Under the pieces are notes generated by a model. The model saw only the letters and a list, made by a program, of their open reading frames with translations, had not been told where the DNA came from and did no database searches. From the NCBI RefSeq assembly GCF_965262965.1, contig NZ_OZ253573.1:1612001-1676000 (forward strand): 64,000 nucleotides of DNA, written 5' to 3'. Made by a program: the position numbers and the translations under genes. Below, piece after piece: positions 16,779 to 25,982 of the stretch (its first letter is position 1; the number at the start of each line of letters is the position of its first letter). This stretch comes from Poriferisodalis sp965262965 (lineage in GTDB: Bacteria; Actinomycetota; Acidimicrobiia; Acidimicrobiales; Poriferisodalaceae).

Positions 16779-17621
16779 TCAGGCAGCGATCGGGTCGACC
16801 GGCCCCTGGCCGCTTCCGAGTCGCCGCTGTGCCGATGCGGCAATCGCACGGGCGGTGAGGTCGTGTGCGCGCTCGATGGCGTCAGCGAGGCCAGCACCCT
16901 TGGCGAGCTCGGCGCAGATCGCCGCAGAGAACGTGTCGCCAGAGCCTCGGACGTTGCGCGTGGCGATCCGGGGGCCCGACAGCAGCCGCACGTTGCCGTC
17001 GACGAGAGCGACATCGGTGACCGAGTCGCCGGTTCGAAGTCGACCGCCGGTGATGACGACGGCCTCGGGCCCAGCTGCGGCAAGCTCGTGCGCAGCATCG
17101 AACCAAGCTTCGGGATCGTCACCGAGGTCGCGGCCGAGCAGCCGTCCGGCTTCAAGATGGTTGGGCGTCACAACCCGGGCCTGCGGCAGCAGCCGTGTCG
17201 CAACGGCGCGCTCGGCTTGCGCGCAGAGCATGGGCGTGCCTGCGCCATTGACGAGAACCGGGTCAACGACCAGCTGCGGCAGCCGGCGTGCTGCGAGAGA
17301 GGACACGACGGCAATGGACTCTGTCGTCAGCAGCAAACCCGACTTGGATGCTGTGATCGGCATGTCGTCAAGCACGGCATCGATTTGCGCAGCGACGAAC
17401 TCGGCATCGATGGGCTGCGCTCCGCGGAACTCGACGGTGTTTTGAGCTGAGACCAGCGTCACGGCGAACGCGCCGTGCACGCCGCACGCAGCGAACGCCC
17501 GCAGGTCGGCTGCGAGACCGGCCCCGCCAGATGAATCGGCGCCCGCGATGGTGAGCGCGGCCGGCGACCAGGACCGCGCTGTGGGCGGCTGTGGCGTGTC
17601 AGTTGCCGTTCCGCCGGGCAT
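16779..17621 (-). CDS. thiD: Hydroxymethylpyrimidine (phospho)kinase ThiD
   Basis: About 280 residues of the ribokinase-like ThiD family. The N-terminal LTIAGADSSGGAGLAADLRA and the segment VVDPVLVNGAGTPML are diagnostic, and NVRGSGDTFSAAI holds the catalytic base Asp in the usual GxGD turn. It phosphorylates HMP and HMP-P for thiamine synthesis. ATG 17621 is preferred over an ATG seven codons upstream. No other thiamine gene is adjacent, and no TPP riboswitch is obvious in the short upstream gap. Confidence 0.85.
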   Translation of the reverse strand: MPGGTATDTPQPPTARSWSPAALTIAGADSSGGAGLAADLRAFAACGVHGAFAVTLVSAQNTVEFRGAQPIDAEFVAAQIDAVLDDMPITASKSGLLLTTESIAVVSSLAARRLPQLVVDPVLVNGAGTPMLCAQAERAVATRLLPQARVVTPNHLEAGRLLGRDLGDDPEAWFDAAHELAAAGPEAVVITGGRLRTGDSVTDVALVDGNVRLLSGPRIATRNVRGSGDTFSAAICAELAKGAGLADAIERAHDLTARAIAASAQRRLGSGQGPVDPIAA

Positions 17622-17737
17622 GTCACAAGTACAACAGTTCAATCGCGCTCGCAGCAGGCACGACGGCCGTCAATATTGTTCGAATGTCTTCGACGGCCTC
17701 GCCCGAGCGATGAGGTGCTGGTTAGGGTCGGCCCGCA

Positions 17738-18814
17738 ATGGCCACAAACGGCGTCGTCGGGATCATTGCGAACCCGGTTTCGGGGCGCGACATCCGGCGC
17801 GTCGCCGCACGCGGTGCAGTGTCGACAACTGAGGACAAGCGCAACCGGATCGCTCGAGCCGTGATCGGCGCGGTCACTGCGGGTGCGACGCGCATCGTGG
17901 CGATGGCCGAGCCGTTCGGCATCGCGACTGGGGCACTCACCGACCTGCGTATCGAGGCCGACATCGAGATCGTGGATGTCGCCGCAACCGTGTCGCCGGC
18001 GGACACGGTGCGCGCCGTCGAGGCCATGCGCCTGCGCGAGGTCGGCTCGCTGATCACTCTCGGCGGCGACGGCACCAACCGCACGGTCGCGAAGGTGTGG
18101 CCCGAAGCCACCCTCGTGCCGATGTCAACCGGCACGAACAACGTGTTCCCCAGCCTGACTGAACCGACCGTGGCAGGTGCGGCCGCAGGCCTCGTGGCGT
18201 GCGGAATCGTCGACGCCGACGCCTGCGCACCCCGCTCGAAGATGATCGAAGTCCGCCTTGCGGACGGATCGACCGACATTGCGCTCATCGACGCCGTCAC
18301 CCTCGCCGACGACTTCGTCGGAAACCGAATGCCAGCCGACGGCAACCTGCTGCGCCAAGTGCTTGTGTCACGCTCGCACCCAGCAAGCATCGGCCTCAGC
18401 TCGCTGGCAGGGCTGCTGCACCCGTGCGGACCCGATGAGGACGCCGCGGTCATCGTCGAGTGCGGCCCAGGGGGGCGTCCGATGCGGGCGCCTCTCGCGC
18501 CGGGTCTGTATCGCACGGTGCCGGTGCTGGAGCACTACTGCGTCGGCTTTGAGACACCGGTCGAGCTGCGGGGCCCTGCCGTGCTGTCCTTCGACGGCGA
18601 CCGAGAACATGTCATCGACGCCGAGGCAGTGGCGACGGCGGTTGTTCGCCGCAGTGGACCCCGCGTCGTGAACGTCGACCGGGCACTCGAGCTCGGCGCC
18701 GCAGCCGGCGTGTTCGCCACCGACAGCGCTCCAACCGGCAACCGGGCGCTCAACGAGCTGGGCACGATCCACTACCACCGCGCCGACGGCACCCCGGTTC
18801 GCGATTGCTGCTGA
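17738..18814 (+). CDS. ATP-NAD kinase-like protein (AcoX type)
   Basis: A 358-residue protein with an NAD-kinase-like fold. It starts VVGIIANPVSGRDIRR and has the phosphate-binding GGDGTNR motif in the strand SLITLGGDGTNRTVAKVWPE, followed by STGTNNVFP, a variant of the NAD kinase diagnostic motif. This arrangement matches AcoX proteins found in acetoin clusters and as single genes; their reaction is not firmly established. There is no acetoin dehydrogenase nearby. The C-terminal half has a second beta-rich domain. It is transcribed divergently from thiD. Confidence 0.75.
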   Translation: MATNGVVGIIANPVSGRDIRRVAARGAVSTTEDKRNRIARAVIGAVTAGATRIVAMAEPFGIATGALTDLRIEADIEIVDVAATVSPADTVRAVEAMRLREVGSLITLGGDGTNRTVAKVWPEATLVPMSTGTNNVFPSLTEPTVAGAAAGLVACGIVDADACAPRSKMIEVRLADGSTDIALIDAVTLADDFVGNRMPADGNLLRQVLVSRSHPASIGLSSLAGLLHPCGPDEDAAVIVECGPGGRPMRAPLAPGLYRTVPVLEHYCVGFETPVELRGPAVLSFDGDREHVIDAEAVATAVVRRSGPRVVNVDRALELGAAAGVFATDSAPTGNRALNELGTIHYHRADGTPVRDCC

Positions 18815-18867
18815 GCGGCTCCCAACAGTCCAGTCCGGGCCTGCCGCCACATCATCTGCCAATTCCT

Positions 18868-18882
18868 GACTAATCCAGTCGG
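18868..18882. promoter_or_regulatory. Candidate Rrf2/IscR-type operator before the peroxiredoxin gene
   Basis: The core GACTAATCCAGTCGG is an inverted repeat (GACT, five bases, AGTC) that closely matches the type 1 binding motif known for the Fe-S regulator IscR in proteobacteria. It lies 80 bases before the peroxiredoxin ATG, where a promoter is expected. An Rrf2-family sensor of iron-sulfur or oxidative stress would make sense for this target, but the regulator is not in the window. Confidence 0.4.
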
Positions 18883-18961
18883 ATTTGTCACTGATTGGCG
18901 CTAACCTGTGCTGCGACGCCCGTGCACTTCCACGCACGGCACCGCCCACTGGAGGACTTCC

Positions 18962-19624
18962 ATGGCACTTCGCCTCAACGACACTGCACCTGACTTCACT
19001 GCCAACACCACCGAAGGCGAGATCAGCTTCCACGACTGGATCGGCGACGGCTGGGCGCTGCTGTTCTCACACCCGAAGGACTTCACGCCGGTCTGCACGA
19101 CCGAGTTGGGCGCGGTCGCCGCACTCAAAGACGAGTTCGTCGCCCGCAGTTGCAAGATCATCGGCATCAGCGTCGATGGCGTGAGCGACCACGCGAATTG
19201 GAAGGCCGACATCGCTTCGGCCACCGGCCACGAGGTCAACTACCCGCTGATCGGCGATCCCGAGCTGAATGTCGTGAAGCTCTACGACATGCTGCCCGCC
19301 GACGCCGGGGCCACGTCGCAGGGTCGCACCCCTGCACAGAACGCCACCGCTCGCACCGTGTTCATCATCGGGCCGGACAAGACGATCAAGGCATCGCTGA
19401 CGTACCCGATGACCACCGGTCGCAACTTCGCTGAGATCCTGCGGCTCCTCGACTCGTGCCAGCTGACGGCCGCCGAGCAGGTCGCAACTCCCGCCAACTG
19501 GCAGCAGGGCGACAACGTCATCATCGTGCCCGCAGTGTCGAATGAGGCTGCCGCCGAGAAGTACCCCGACGGGTGGGAATCGCCGCTGCCGTACCTGCGC
19601 CTCGTTCCGCAGCCCGGCGCCTAG
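18962..19624 (+). CDS. 1-Cys peroxiredoxin (Prx6 type)
   Basis: A 220-residue peroxiredoxin. The peroxidatic Cys45 lies in HPKDFTPVCTTELG, the Prx6-type motif, and the C-terminal domain (PANWQQGDNVIIVPAVSNEA, then YLRLVPQP) is typical of the Prx6 subfamily. It reduces peroxides in the cytoplasm and needs an outside thiol, plausibly mycothiol in this organism. The start at 18962 is fixed by a GGAGG ribosome binding site. The candidate Rrf2-type site lies upstream. Confidence 0.92.
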   Translation: MALRLNDTAPDFTANTTEGEISFHDWIGDGWALLFSHPKDFTPVCTTELGAVAALKDEFVARSCKIIGISVDGVSDHANWKADIASATGHEVNYPLIGDPELNVVKLYDMLPADAGATSQGRTPAQNATARTVFIIGPDKTIKASLTYPMTTGRNFAEILRLLDSCQLTAAEQVATPANWQQGDNVIIVPAVSNEAAAEKYPDGWESPLPYLRLVPQPGA

Positions 19625-19682
19625 CACTCACCCGGCTCATCACCGGGGCCAAACTGGCAGGCTGAGCAAGACTGGCCTCGAC

Positions 19683-20993
19683 TCAGGTCACATCCGGATC
19701 GGCCGCAACCTCAGCTTCGAATTGAGGCGCTCCGTCGAGCCGCCGCATCGGTTCCGGCAATTCGGCGCGGACGCGCTGGTGGAATCGGCGGTCCTGGCCC
19801 AGCGTGTAGGGGTAGACGGCGCGTCCGGCGCGTACGAGGGGCACGTGCAGCGGACGGCTGTCGGGTGGACCCGGCCGATCGCGTTCGACCAGCACTTCGG
19901 CGGTCGCAAATCCGTCCGACAGAACCCGGTACGGCCGCACGACGCCGCCACGAGTGGCCTTGCCTTCGGATTCCTTGTGAACCGGGACAACCGGCTCGAA
20001 CGTGCCGGAATGGCGGGCCACTGCCACTGCCTTGTACACCATGCCTGCGGTGGCGTGACCCGAGCCCACGACGAGCTGCGTGCCGACGCCGTATCCATCC
20101 ACCGCAAGCTCGGCCAGGTCGTCGATGCGGTACTCGTCGAGGTCGCCCGAGACCACGATGCGGGTCGCTTCGGCGCCGGCATCGTCGAGCCACTGACGGA
20201 CCCGCGGCACTTCCACTGTCAGGTCGCCCGAGTCGATGCGGACTGCGCCGGGCACCCCGCCGAGCCGTTTCGCCGCAGACAGCCCACGTTCGAGGCCTGT
20301 GCGCAGGTCATAGGTGTCGATGAGCAGCGTTGTCTCGAGTCCGTGGGCGCGCATCTGCGCATCGAATGCGGCTTCCTCGTCGTGGTGCGCGAGTGTGAAG
20401 GCGTGCGCGGCGGTGCCCGCGGTCGGGATGCCGTATTGCGTGCCGGCCAACAGATTGGATGTGGCGTCGAAGCCGACCAGCCAGGCGGCGCGTGCAGCTG
20501 CGACCGCCGCCAGCTCGTGCGTACGGCGACCACCCATCTCGATGAGGTGACGTCCGACCGCGGCATCGTGCATCCGGGCTGCTGCAGAGGCCACAGCACA
20601 GTCGTGGTTCAGCACCGACAGCACCAGCGTCTCCACCAGCAACGCGGCACCGAATGAGGCATCCACCCGCAGCACCGGGCTGCCGGGCACGTAGAAGTCG
20701 CCCTCTCGGTAGCTCCAGACGTCGCCATCGAAACGGAACGTCGCGAGGTGTTCGAGCAGGTCGTCACTGAACCGGCCAAGGCCCGCCAAGTACGCCAGGT
20801 CCTCGGCCTCGAATCGGTAGTCGGCCAGTAGCTTGGCCAGGCGCCCCGGGCCCGCCACGACGCCGTAGCCACGGCCTGGCGGAAGTCGCCGGGCGAATAC
20901 TTCGAAGCACGCGCGCCGTGACGCAACCCCCGACTGCAAAGCCGCATCGAGCATGGTCAGCTCGTACAGGTCGGTCATCATCGCCGTGCCCAT
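19683..20993 (-). CDS. pncB: Nicotinate phosphoribosyltransferase
   Basis: A 436-residue enzyme with the family start TDLYELTMLDAAL and later FEVFARRLP, EMGGRRTHELAAVAAARA, and the phosphoribosyl-binding strand GAVRIDSGDLTVEV. VSGDLDEYRIDDL and GYGVGTQLVVG complete the active site. It makes NaMN from nicotinate and PRPP in NAD salvage. Start and end agree with the family. It has no partner gene; the NAD-consuming SIR2-HerA defence pair is the next locus downstream, separated by about 200 bases that hold no gene. Confidence 0.92.
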   Translation of the reverse strand: MGTAMMTDLYELTMLDAALQSGVASRRACFEVFARRLPPGRGYGVVAGPGRLAKLLADYRFEAEDLAYLAGLGRFSDDLLEHLATFRFDGDVWSYREGDFYVPGSPVLRVDASFGAALLVETLVLSVLNHDCAVASAAARMHDAAVGRHLIEMGGRRTHELAAVAAARAAWLVGFDATSNLLAGTQYGIPTAGTAAHAFTLAHHDEEAAFDAQMRAHGLETTLLIDTYDLRTGLERGLSAAKRLGGVPGAVRIDSGDLTVEVPRVRQWLDDAGAEATRIVVSGDLDEYRIDDLAELAVDGYGVGTQLVVGSGHATAGMVYKAVAVARHSGTFEPVVPVHKESEGKATRGGVVRPYRVLSDGFATAEVLVERDRPGPPDSRPLHVPLVRAGRAVYPYTLGQDRRFHQRVRAELPEPMRRLDGAPQFEAEVAADPDVT

Positions 20994-21198
20994 TCGGTAA
21001 GTCTGCCTTCTCGCGCCCCGACCGCACTCACCGACGCTGCTTCAGCCAGCTATGAGGAGCGAGAGCATGCGCCAGTAGCGTCGCGGCGATGGTCGGTGTC
21101 GAGAGGACGCTGCACGAGTCCACTTATGAGGAATCTAAGTGTCGTCCCGAACATCCGCCTAAGAAACCGGCATCGCACACACCAAGCAGCCTCTTGGC

Positions 21199-22953
21199 TC
21201 AGGGCAGTTCGCCAGTAGCTAGAGGCTGCGCGTCCCTACCTTGAGTCTGCCAACGCCGGGCGATTCTCCTCATCACCGCGGGATCGGCGTTTCCATGACT
21301 CCAACCTTCCAGGTAGTCGATGTCGTGCGAAAGCGGCAATTCAGAGGGCGCCAGCGTTCGAATCCGGATCCGCGCAGGAAGGGTAGTCGCCTGCCCAAGT
21401 ACGACCGCCTCTTGACGTCGAAGCGACGACAAGACCGACGCCAATCCCGCCATCGACTCCGGAAGCGCAGCACGAACTCTCTCGCGATCATTGTCGTTCC
21501 CAATTCGCAAAACAATCCACGAGTTACATTGAGACAATACTGCTTCGTCTATTTCACTTGGTCTTTGGGAAACAACGATCAGGCTAAGCCCATACTTGCG
21601 ACCTTCGCGCACTACCCGACGAACGGCTTGCTGTGCTTCTGCGAACTGGGCATTGCCTCTGTTTGGCACATACAAATGGGCCTCTTCGCAGACTAGAAGG
21701 ATAGGGTTACGCTCACGCTCCTCACTCGACTGCCAAAGCCGCCACGAGAAAAGCAATCGCGCAATGGTACCGGTGAGTATACCGGCAACTTCGCTGGGCA
21801 CTCCTGACAAGTCCACAATACTTGGGCCTCGGCCATCGCCCAGCAGAGATCGCATGATAGACACCAAAGCATCGACATGATCGGTGCCAGCAGGTTCGTT
21901 TGCACCGGACTCAGGTGACATCATGAAGGACATGCGCACGTCTTCGCGAAGAATCCGCAATTTTTCGAGGACCGAATTATATGGGCCCTGGCCAGTCTTG
22001 GTTCCGGGTTTCTCACTCTCAATGTGCTCAGTGAATGCATCCAGATTGTAAGGTATCGGAGAATCAACAGTGATCTCGCCAGCCGTCTCTTCGTCATCCT
22101 GTGACGTTACATGCTTGCCTGCAGCTAGGGCATCCTTAATAATACTCGCTTGTGCTGTGGCTGCCTGTTCCGTGCGACCCGTCAGTAGTTCCACAGTTTC
22201 TTGCAGGCTCATCAGCCAGTACGGGAGCGACAACGTCCCATCATCCGGGGATAAAACACACCCTTGCGGGAAAGCCCTCGCGTACTCGTTATGGGGATCT
22301 AAGACAATTACAGTAGGTCTCCACGTGTCCTTGTCTCCACCTTCACCTAACTCCATTATTCCCTTAAGAAGGGCGGCTACGCAAGCCGATCTTCCTGTGC
22401 CGGTACTTCCCAAAATGGCGGCGTGCTTGCCAACAAGCTCGCTCAAATCAAGTAGGCAAGGTGAGTCTTCTGCGCCAACGTAGGTCCCGATTTCAATTGG
22501 TGAGGCATGTTCGCCCGTGTAGATTGCTCGAAGTTCGTCTTTAGGAGTAAGGTATACTGTTTGCAATGGCAGCGGATATGTCGAAATACCTCGCTCGAAT
22601 CTAAGGATTGGTTGCCCCTGCGCTGATGCCGTCGATATGTAGCGCCCTTCGCCGATGAGATCGGCCTCGAGCACTCTTTGGTCCGGTTGCGCATCCGATC
22701 GACCTATTCGCTCCATTTCATATTCGGCCTTCATTCGAAGCCGGTTGACCATTGCGAATATCGTTTTTCGGCCAAAATGAATTCTTAGGATTGAGCCAAA
22801 TTGGCCGATATCATATACTTCGCCTTCGTATACGCGAGATAGTTCGATGATATCCAGATCTAGTTCTGCTACAATCTGACTCCCTCGAACTTCAATCACT
22901 TTTCCGATGGCAAGTAGTTTAATGTGCATATGGGACGAAGCTAGACCTGACAT
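21199..22953 (-). CDS. HerA-type DNA translocase of a SIR2-HerA defence pair
   Basis: 584 residues. The start is ATG 22953, which shares one base with the SIR2 stop (TAATG) and has a strong GAGGAGG upstream. Residues 1-70 form the beta-barrel HAS domain of HerA, and the RecA-like core follows. The Walker A loop is GSTGTGRS (182-189), with Arg188 where Lys is expected; the codon is AGA and reads clearly. Walker B is ILLVCEEAH with Glu423-424, and VVSQRPSEID is the sensor region. HerA forms a hexamer that assembles with SIR2 and, in studied systems, controls NAD loss after phage infection. Base composition is clearly lower in G+C than the flanks, which suggests transfer. Confidence 0.88.
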   Translation of the reverse strand: MSGLASSHMHIKLLAIGKVIEVRGSQIVAELDLDIIELSRVYEGEVYDIGQFGSILRIHFGRKTIFAMVNRLRMKAEYEMERIGRSDAQPDQRVLEADLIGEGRYISTASAQGQPILRFERGISTYPLPLQTVYLTPKDELRAIYTGEHASPIEIGTYVGAEDSPCLLDLSELVGKHAAILGSTGTGRSACVAALLKGIMELGEGGDKDTWRPTVIVLDPHNEYARAFPQGCVLSPDDGTLSLPYWLMSLQETVELLTGRTEQAATAQASIIKDALAAGKHVTSQDDEETAGEITVDSPIPYNLDAFTEHIESEKPGTKTGQGPYNSVLEKLRILREDVRMSFMMSPESGANEPAGTDHVDALVSIMRSLLGDGRGPSIVDLSGVPSEVAGILTGTIARLLFSWRLWQSSEERERNPILLVCEEAHLYVPNRGNAQFAEAQQAVRRVVREGRKYGLSLIVVSQRPSEIDEAVLSQCNSWIVLRIGNDNDRERVRAALPESMAGLASVLSSLRRQEAVVLGQATTLPARIRIRTLAPSELPLSHDIDYLEGWSHGNADPAVMRRIARRWQTQGRDAQPLATGELP

Positions 22954-24137
22954 TATGCCTCCTCGATCAGTGATGCAAGGTTCTCGAATTTCCACCAATC
23001 GAGCGGAGCATTCGAGACAAATGACTCTGGCGTATGGTAGAAGCCATGCTGAGAATAGATCAAGATCCTAGGTCCCAACACTGGGTCGTCCTGCCACTTC
23101 GCGAGTTCTGGTACACGGGCCGGGCAACAAGCGCCAATGAGAACGATGAGAGTCAAATCCGGAATTTCCCTTAGACAGCGTGTGATTTCCTCGTTGATAT
23201 GTGCATCGCCAAACGAATAGCCACATGTCAACAACAAAGAAGGCGCGTTCGACGCCTGACGTAAAGAGAACCACGCTTGTTCGGCGAGTTGAGCAAATGG
23301 ATCTTGCCGGGTTTCTCGATACTTAGTCTCAGCAGGCCATATCATGACGCGGCCATTGTTGTTAGGTTCTGAAGTAGTCGACGTTAGTGTGCGTCTTGGA
23401 AATCGAAGTGGGTCATCAACTGATTCGCGCCAATCGATAGATCCGTGTATCTTGTAGACTCGGGCCTTTAGGCTTGGTTGCCGGAAGACTTCTAGGTCCC
23501 ACCAGGCAATCGTACCTCCGTCGAGTCCATCGGCATATTTTATTCGCTTGTAGGCCAAGGAGGTTTCAATAAGCGTGTCGTAGTTTAGAACGATATAGCT
23601 CACGGGCTTAGCCCGCTCCGACCGGCCGTCTCGAATAGGCTGGTGTATCGTCCTAACGAACAGTCGGTGTACGTCGAGTTTGTCTTCGGTCAGGTTTACA
23701 TCAACCGAACGGACGATCGCGTGGCTGATGTCTTCGATGATATCTGCGAGTGACGACGCATTATAGCCCTTAGAGCCGATACCGACGCTCGCACCCGAAT
23801 TGCCTCTAGTTTGGCGCCGCGTCGCGATCGATCTGAGGTCGACAAGCTCGCTCAGATAGTCTTCGATGTGTGCAGATCGCTCGTCGGTGTCAGATTCAAA
23901 TTCTTGGATAACAGCTTGAAGCGCAATCTTAGTAGGATCGCGTACCTCGGCGTCTTCAAGAACTTGACCCGCCAATTCGTTGACGAGCGGCAAGCCCGCC
24001 GAAACGCTGCATCCGGCACCAAGCAAAAAAGACGGCTGTCCATTGCGGAGCAAGGTGCCTACCTGTCTTCGAGCGCGCGCTAGCTGGTTCTCACTTGCGG
24101 CACTTGCGTTAGGAGTTGCTTCACAGCATGTGTTCAT
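22953..24137 (-). CDS. SIR2-domain NADase of a SIR2-HerA defence pair
   Basis: 394 residues of the SIR2_2 type. The NAD-binding loop is LLGAGCSVSAGLP (residues 39-50). Catalytic candidates Asn185 and Asp187 lie in YIVLNYDTLIETS and His231 in VYKIHGSIDW. Such proteins act as NAD hydrolases that deplete NAD during phage attack. The C-terminal half has the usual TCGYSFGDAHINEEI segment. It is directly coupled to herA by a one-base overlap, and the pair matches the known SIR2-HerA (Nezha-type) system. The gene is visibly richer in A and T than the neighbouring metabolic genes, and an IS-like unit lies just upstream, both fitting horizontal transfer. Confidence 0.88.
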   Translation of the reverse strand: MNTCCEATPNASAASENQLARARRQVGTLLRNGQPSFLLGAGCSVSAGLPLVNELAGQVLEDAEVRDPTKIALQAVIQEFESDTDERSAHIEDYLSELVDLRSIATRRQTRGNSGASVGIGSKGYNASSLADIIEDISHAIVRSVDVNLTEDKLDVHRLFVRTIHQPIRDGRSERAKPVSYIVLNYDTLIETSLAYKRIKYADGLDGGTIAWWDLEVFRQPSLKARVYKIHGSIDWRESVDDPLRFPRRTLTSTTSEPNNNGRVMIWPAETKYRETRQDPFAQLAEQAWFSLRQASNAPSLLLTCGYSFGDAHINEEITRCLREIPDLTLIVLIGACCPARVPELAKWQDDPVLGPRILIYSQHGFYHTPESFVSNAPLDWWKFENLASLIEEA

Positions 24138-24373
24138 ACTGCCTCATATTAGCTGCACGTGTGGATGCGCGCTCCTCGACATTGGAATCGACAGCGCCAA
24201 CAAAGACTTGGAAGGCGAGTAATTCGTCTACACATCCATTTCTTCCGACCATGAACCCAAGTGTACGCCGTACTTGAGTCAAGCCAATCCGGAATGCTAC
24301 GCCTCCCGGCGCGCGATCAGCTCAATTTGGATCGGTCGTGAAATACACGCTAGTCAAAAGGGCATTCTAGTCC

Positions 24374-24381
24374 TAACTTAT
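24374..24381. repeat. Left copy of the direct repeat flanking the TnpB unit
   Basis: TAACTTAT occurs directly outside the left inverted repeat and again at 25983-25990 directly outside the right one. The match can be extended to CCTAACTTAT if two bases that also belong to the right inverted repeat are counted. It looks like a target-site duplication. Confidence 0.7.
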
Positions 24382-25982
24382 GGGGCTTATATCGGGTGTT
24401 AGCCGTTCCACCGGGTGGGGGTGCTGTTTATGTTCGGGTGGTGTCGTATGTGACGGTGCGTGTGCCGGTGCGGTTGAGCGGTCGGAGGGATCGGCTGAGC
24501 ATCTGGTTGTTGCTGGGTGAGCAGCGTCAGGCGTTCAATCGCGGTGTGGGTTTGTGTCTCGAAGCGGTCGAGTCAGGCAACCGGGTGCCGTCGAAGTTCG
24601 ATCTTCACAAACTGTTGACAGCGGACCGTGCGAGCGGCCGTATGCCAGGCGAGGTGCCGGTTGCGTTGCAGCGTCCGGGGATCGAAGCGGGCCGCGACGC
24701 TGTCCTCAAATGGGACAAGGCCCGTGGCCGTCTGGAGCGCAGTGTGGTGTTCTGGGCAGTGCGGCTCGCGGCAGCAGAGCTCGACGCTGCAGGTGAGCAC
24801 CGGTCAGCTTCGGCGGTGCGCGGGGCGGTGAACTCGAAAGGGAAGCTGCGCAAGACCGCAGCCGGCGAGGTCCGTTATTGCGAGACGAGGCTGGCCAAAG
24901 CCCGCCAGCGACAAGACCGGCACAACAAGCAGGGCACCGGTCGCCTGTTCCGGTCCCGCAAACGGTTCGAAAGCGAACCCGCGAACGCTGCTGCGTTGGT
25001 GTACCGCGGAGGAGTGATCCTCGGCGCAGACGGGTCGGTGCGGCTGCCGGGCGGCAAACGGCTGCGGCTCGCTGACCCCGGGTGGCGTCCGCCTGAGGGC
25101 CACGAATGGACCGGCGCGATACAGATCGTGGACACCACCCGCAAAGTCACTGTCCGCACCCGCCCGCAGCATCGCAAATATGTGATGCATGTGCAGCTGC
25201 GCCGCACCGATCCCGAACCGGTGCAAGCCCCCCAGTCACGTGATGAGGTGATCGGCGCTGATGCCGGGGTGGTGGAGCATATGGCGCTGTCGGACGGTCG
25301 GATGCTGAACATGGCCGACGAAACCGATCTCAACACACAGATCCGGGAACTGCAACAGCAACGCTCGCGTTGCGATCACGGGTCGCGTCGCTGGCGGACG
25401 CTGTCGCGGCAGCTGCGCGGCCTGCACGCCAAGCGCACGAACCGGCGCGACAACAGCGCCGGCCAGATCGCTGCTGAGATCGTGTCCACGCCGGGTGTGT
25501 CCGTGGTCGGGGTCGAGAGAACCAACACCGTCGGGATGCTCGCCTCAGCAGCAGGCACCAAAGAACACCCCGGCAAAGGAGTGGCCGCGAAACGCGGCCT
25601 GAACCGGGCACTGTCGGACGCCCGCTTCGGCGGGATCCGCACCACCCTCGAACGCGCCGGCGTCAAACGCGGAATCCTTGTGATACGCGTCCCTGCCGCG
25701 GGCACGTCGATGTTCTGCCACCGATGCGGTGCGCTAGTAGCCAGAGAAAGCCAATCCAGCTACTGGTGCAAAGACTGCGGGATCGTCGGCAACGCCGACA
25801 CTCTCGCAGCCCGCAACGTGAAAGAACTCTCCTGGCAAGCCCTCACAGCCAACCAGGACACCAAACCGGCGGCGCGGGACTTCGCCGTCGAAAGAGGACC
25901 GGGCCGGAGGGAAACCAGCCCAACCGCACCAGCGGCTACCGAGATCCTCACAAACAAACGGCTAACACCCGATATAAGCCCC
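24382..25982 (+). mobile_element. TnpB-carrying unit with 26-bp perfect terminal inverted repeats
   Basis: The left end (24382-24407) begins GGGGCTTATATCGGGTG and is an exact 26-base inverted copy of the right end (25957-25982). Both ends are followed outward by TAACTTAT. The only gene inside is tnpB; there is no Y1 transposase. IS200/IS605 elements normally have subterminal hairpins, no terminal inverted repeats and no target duplication, so these ends look more like those of a DDE-type element. It may be mobilised in trans. The unit lies between the SIR2-HerA pair and the broken R-M island. Confidence 0.75.

Noticed and set aside
24382..25982. TnpB unit as an ordinary IS200/IS605 element
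   Set aside because: There is no Y1 transposase, and the perfect terminal inverted repeats with flanking direct repeats do not fit that family.
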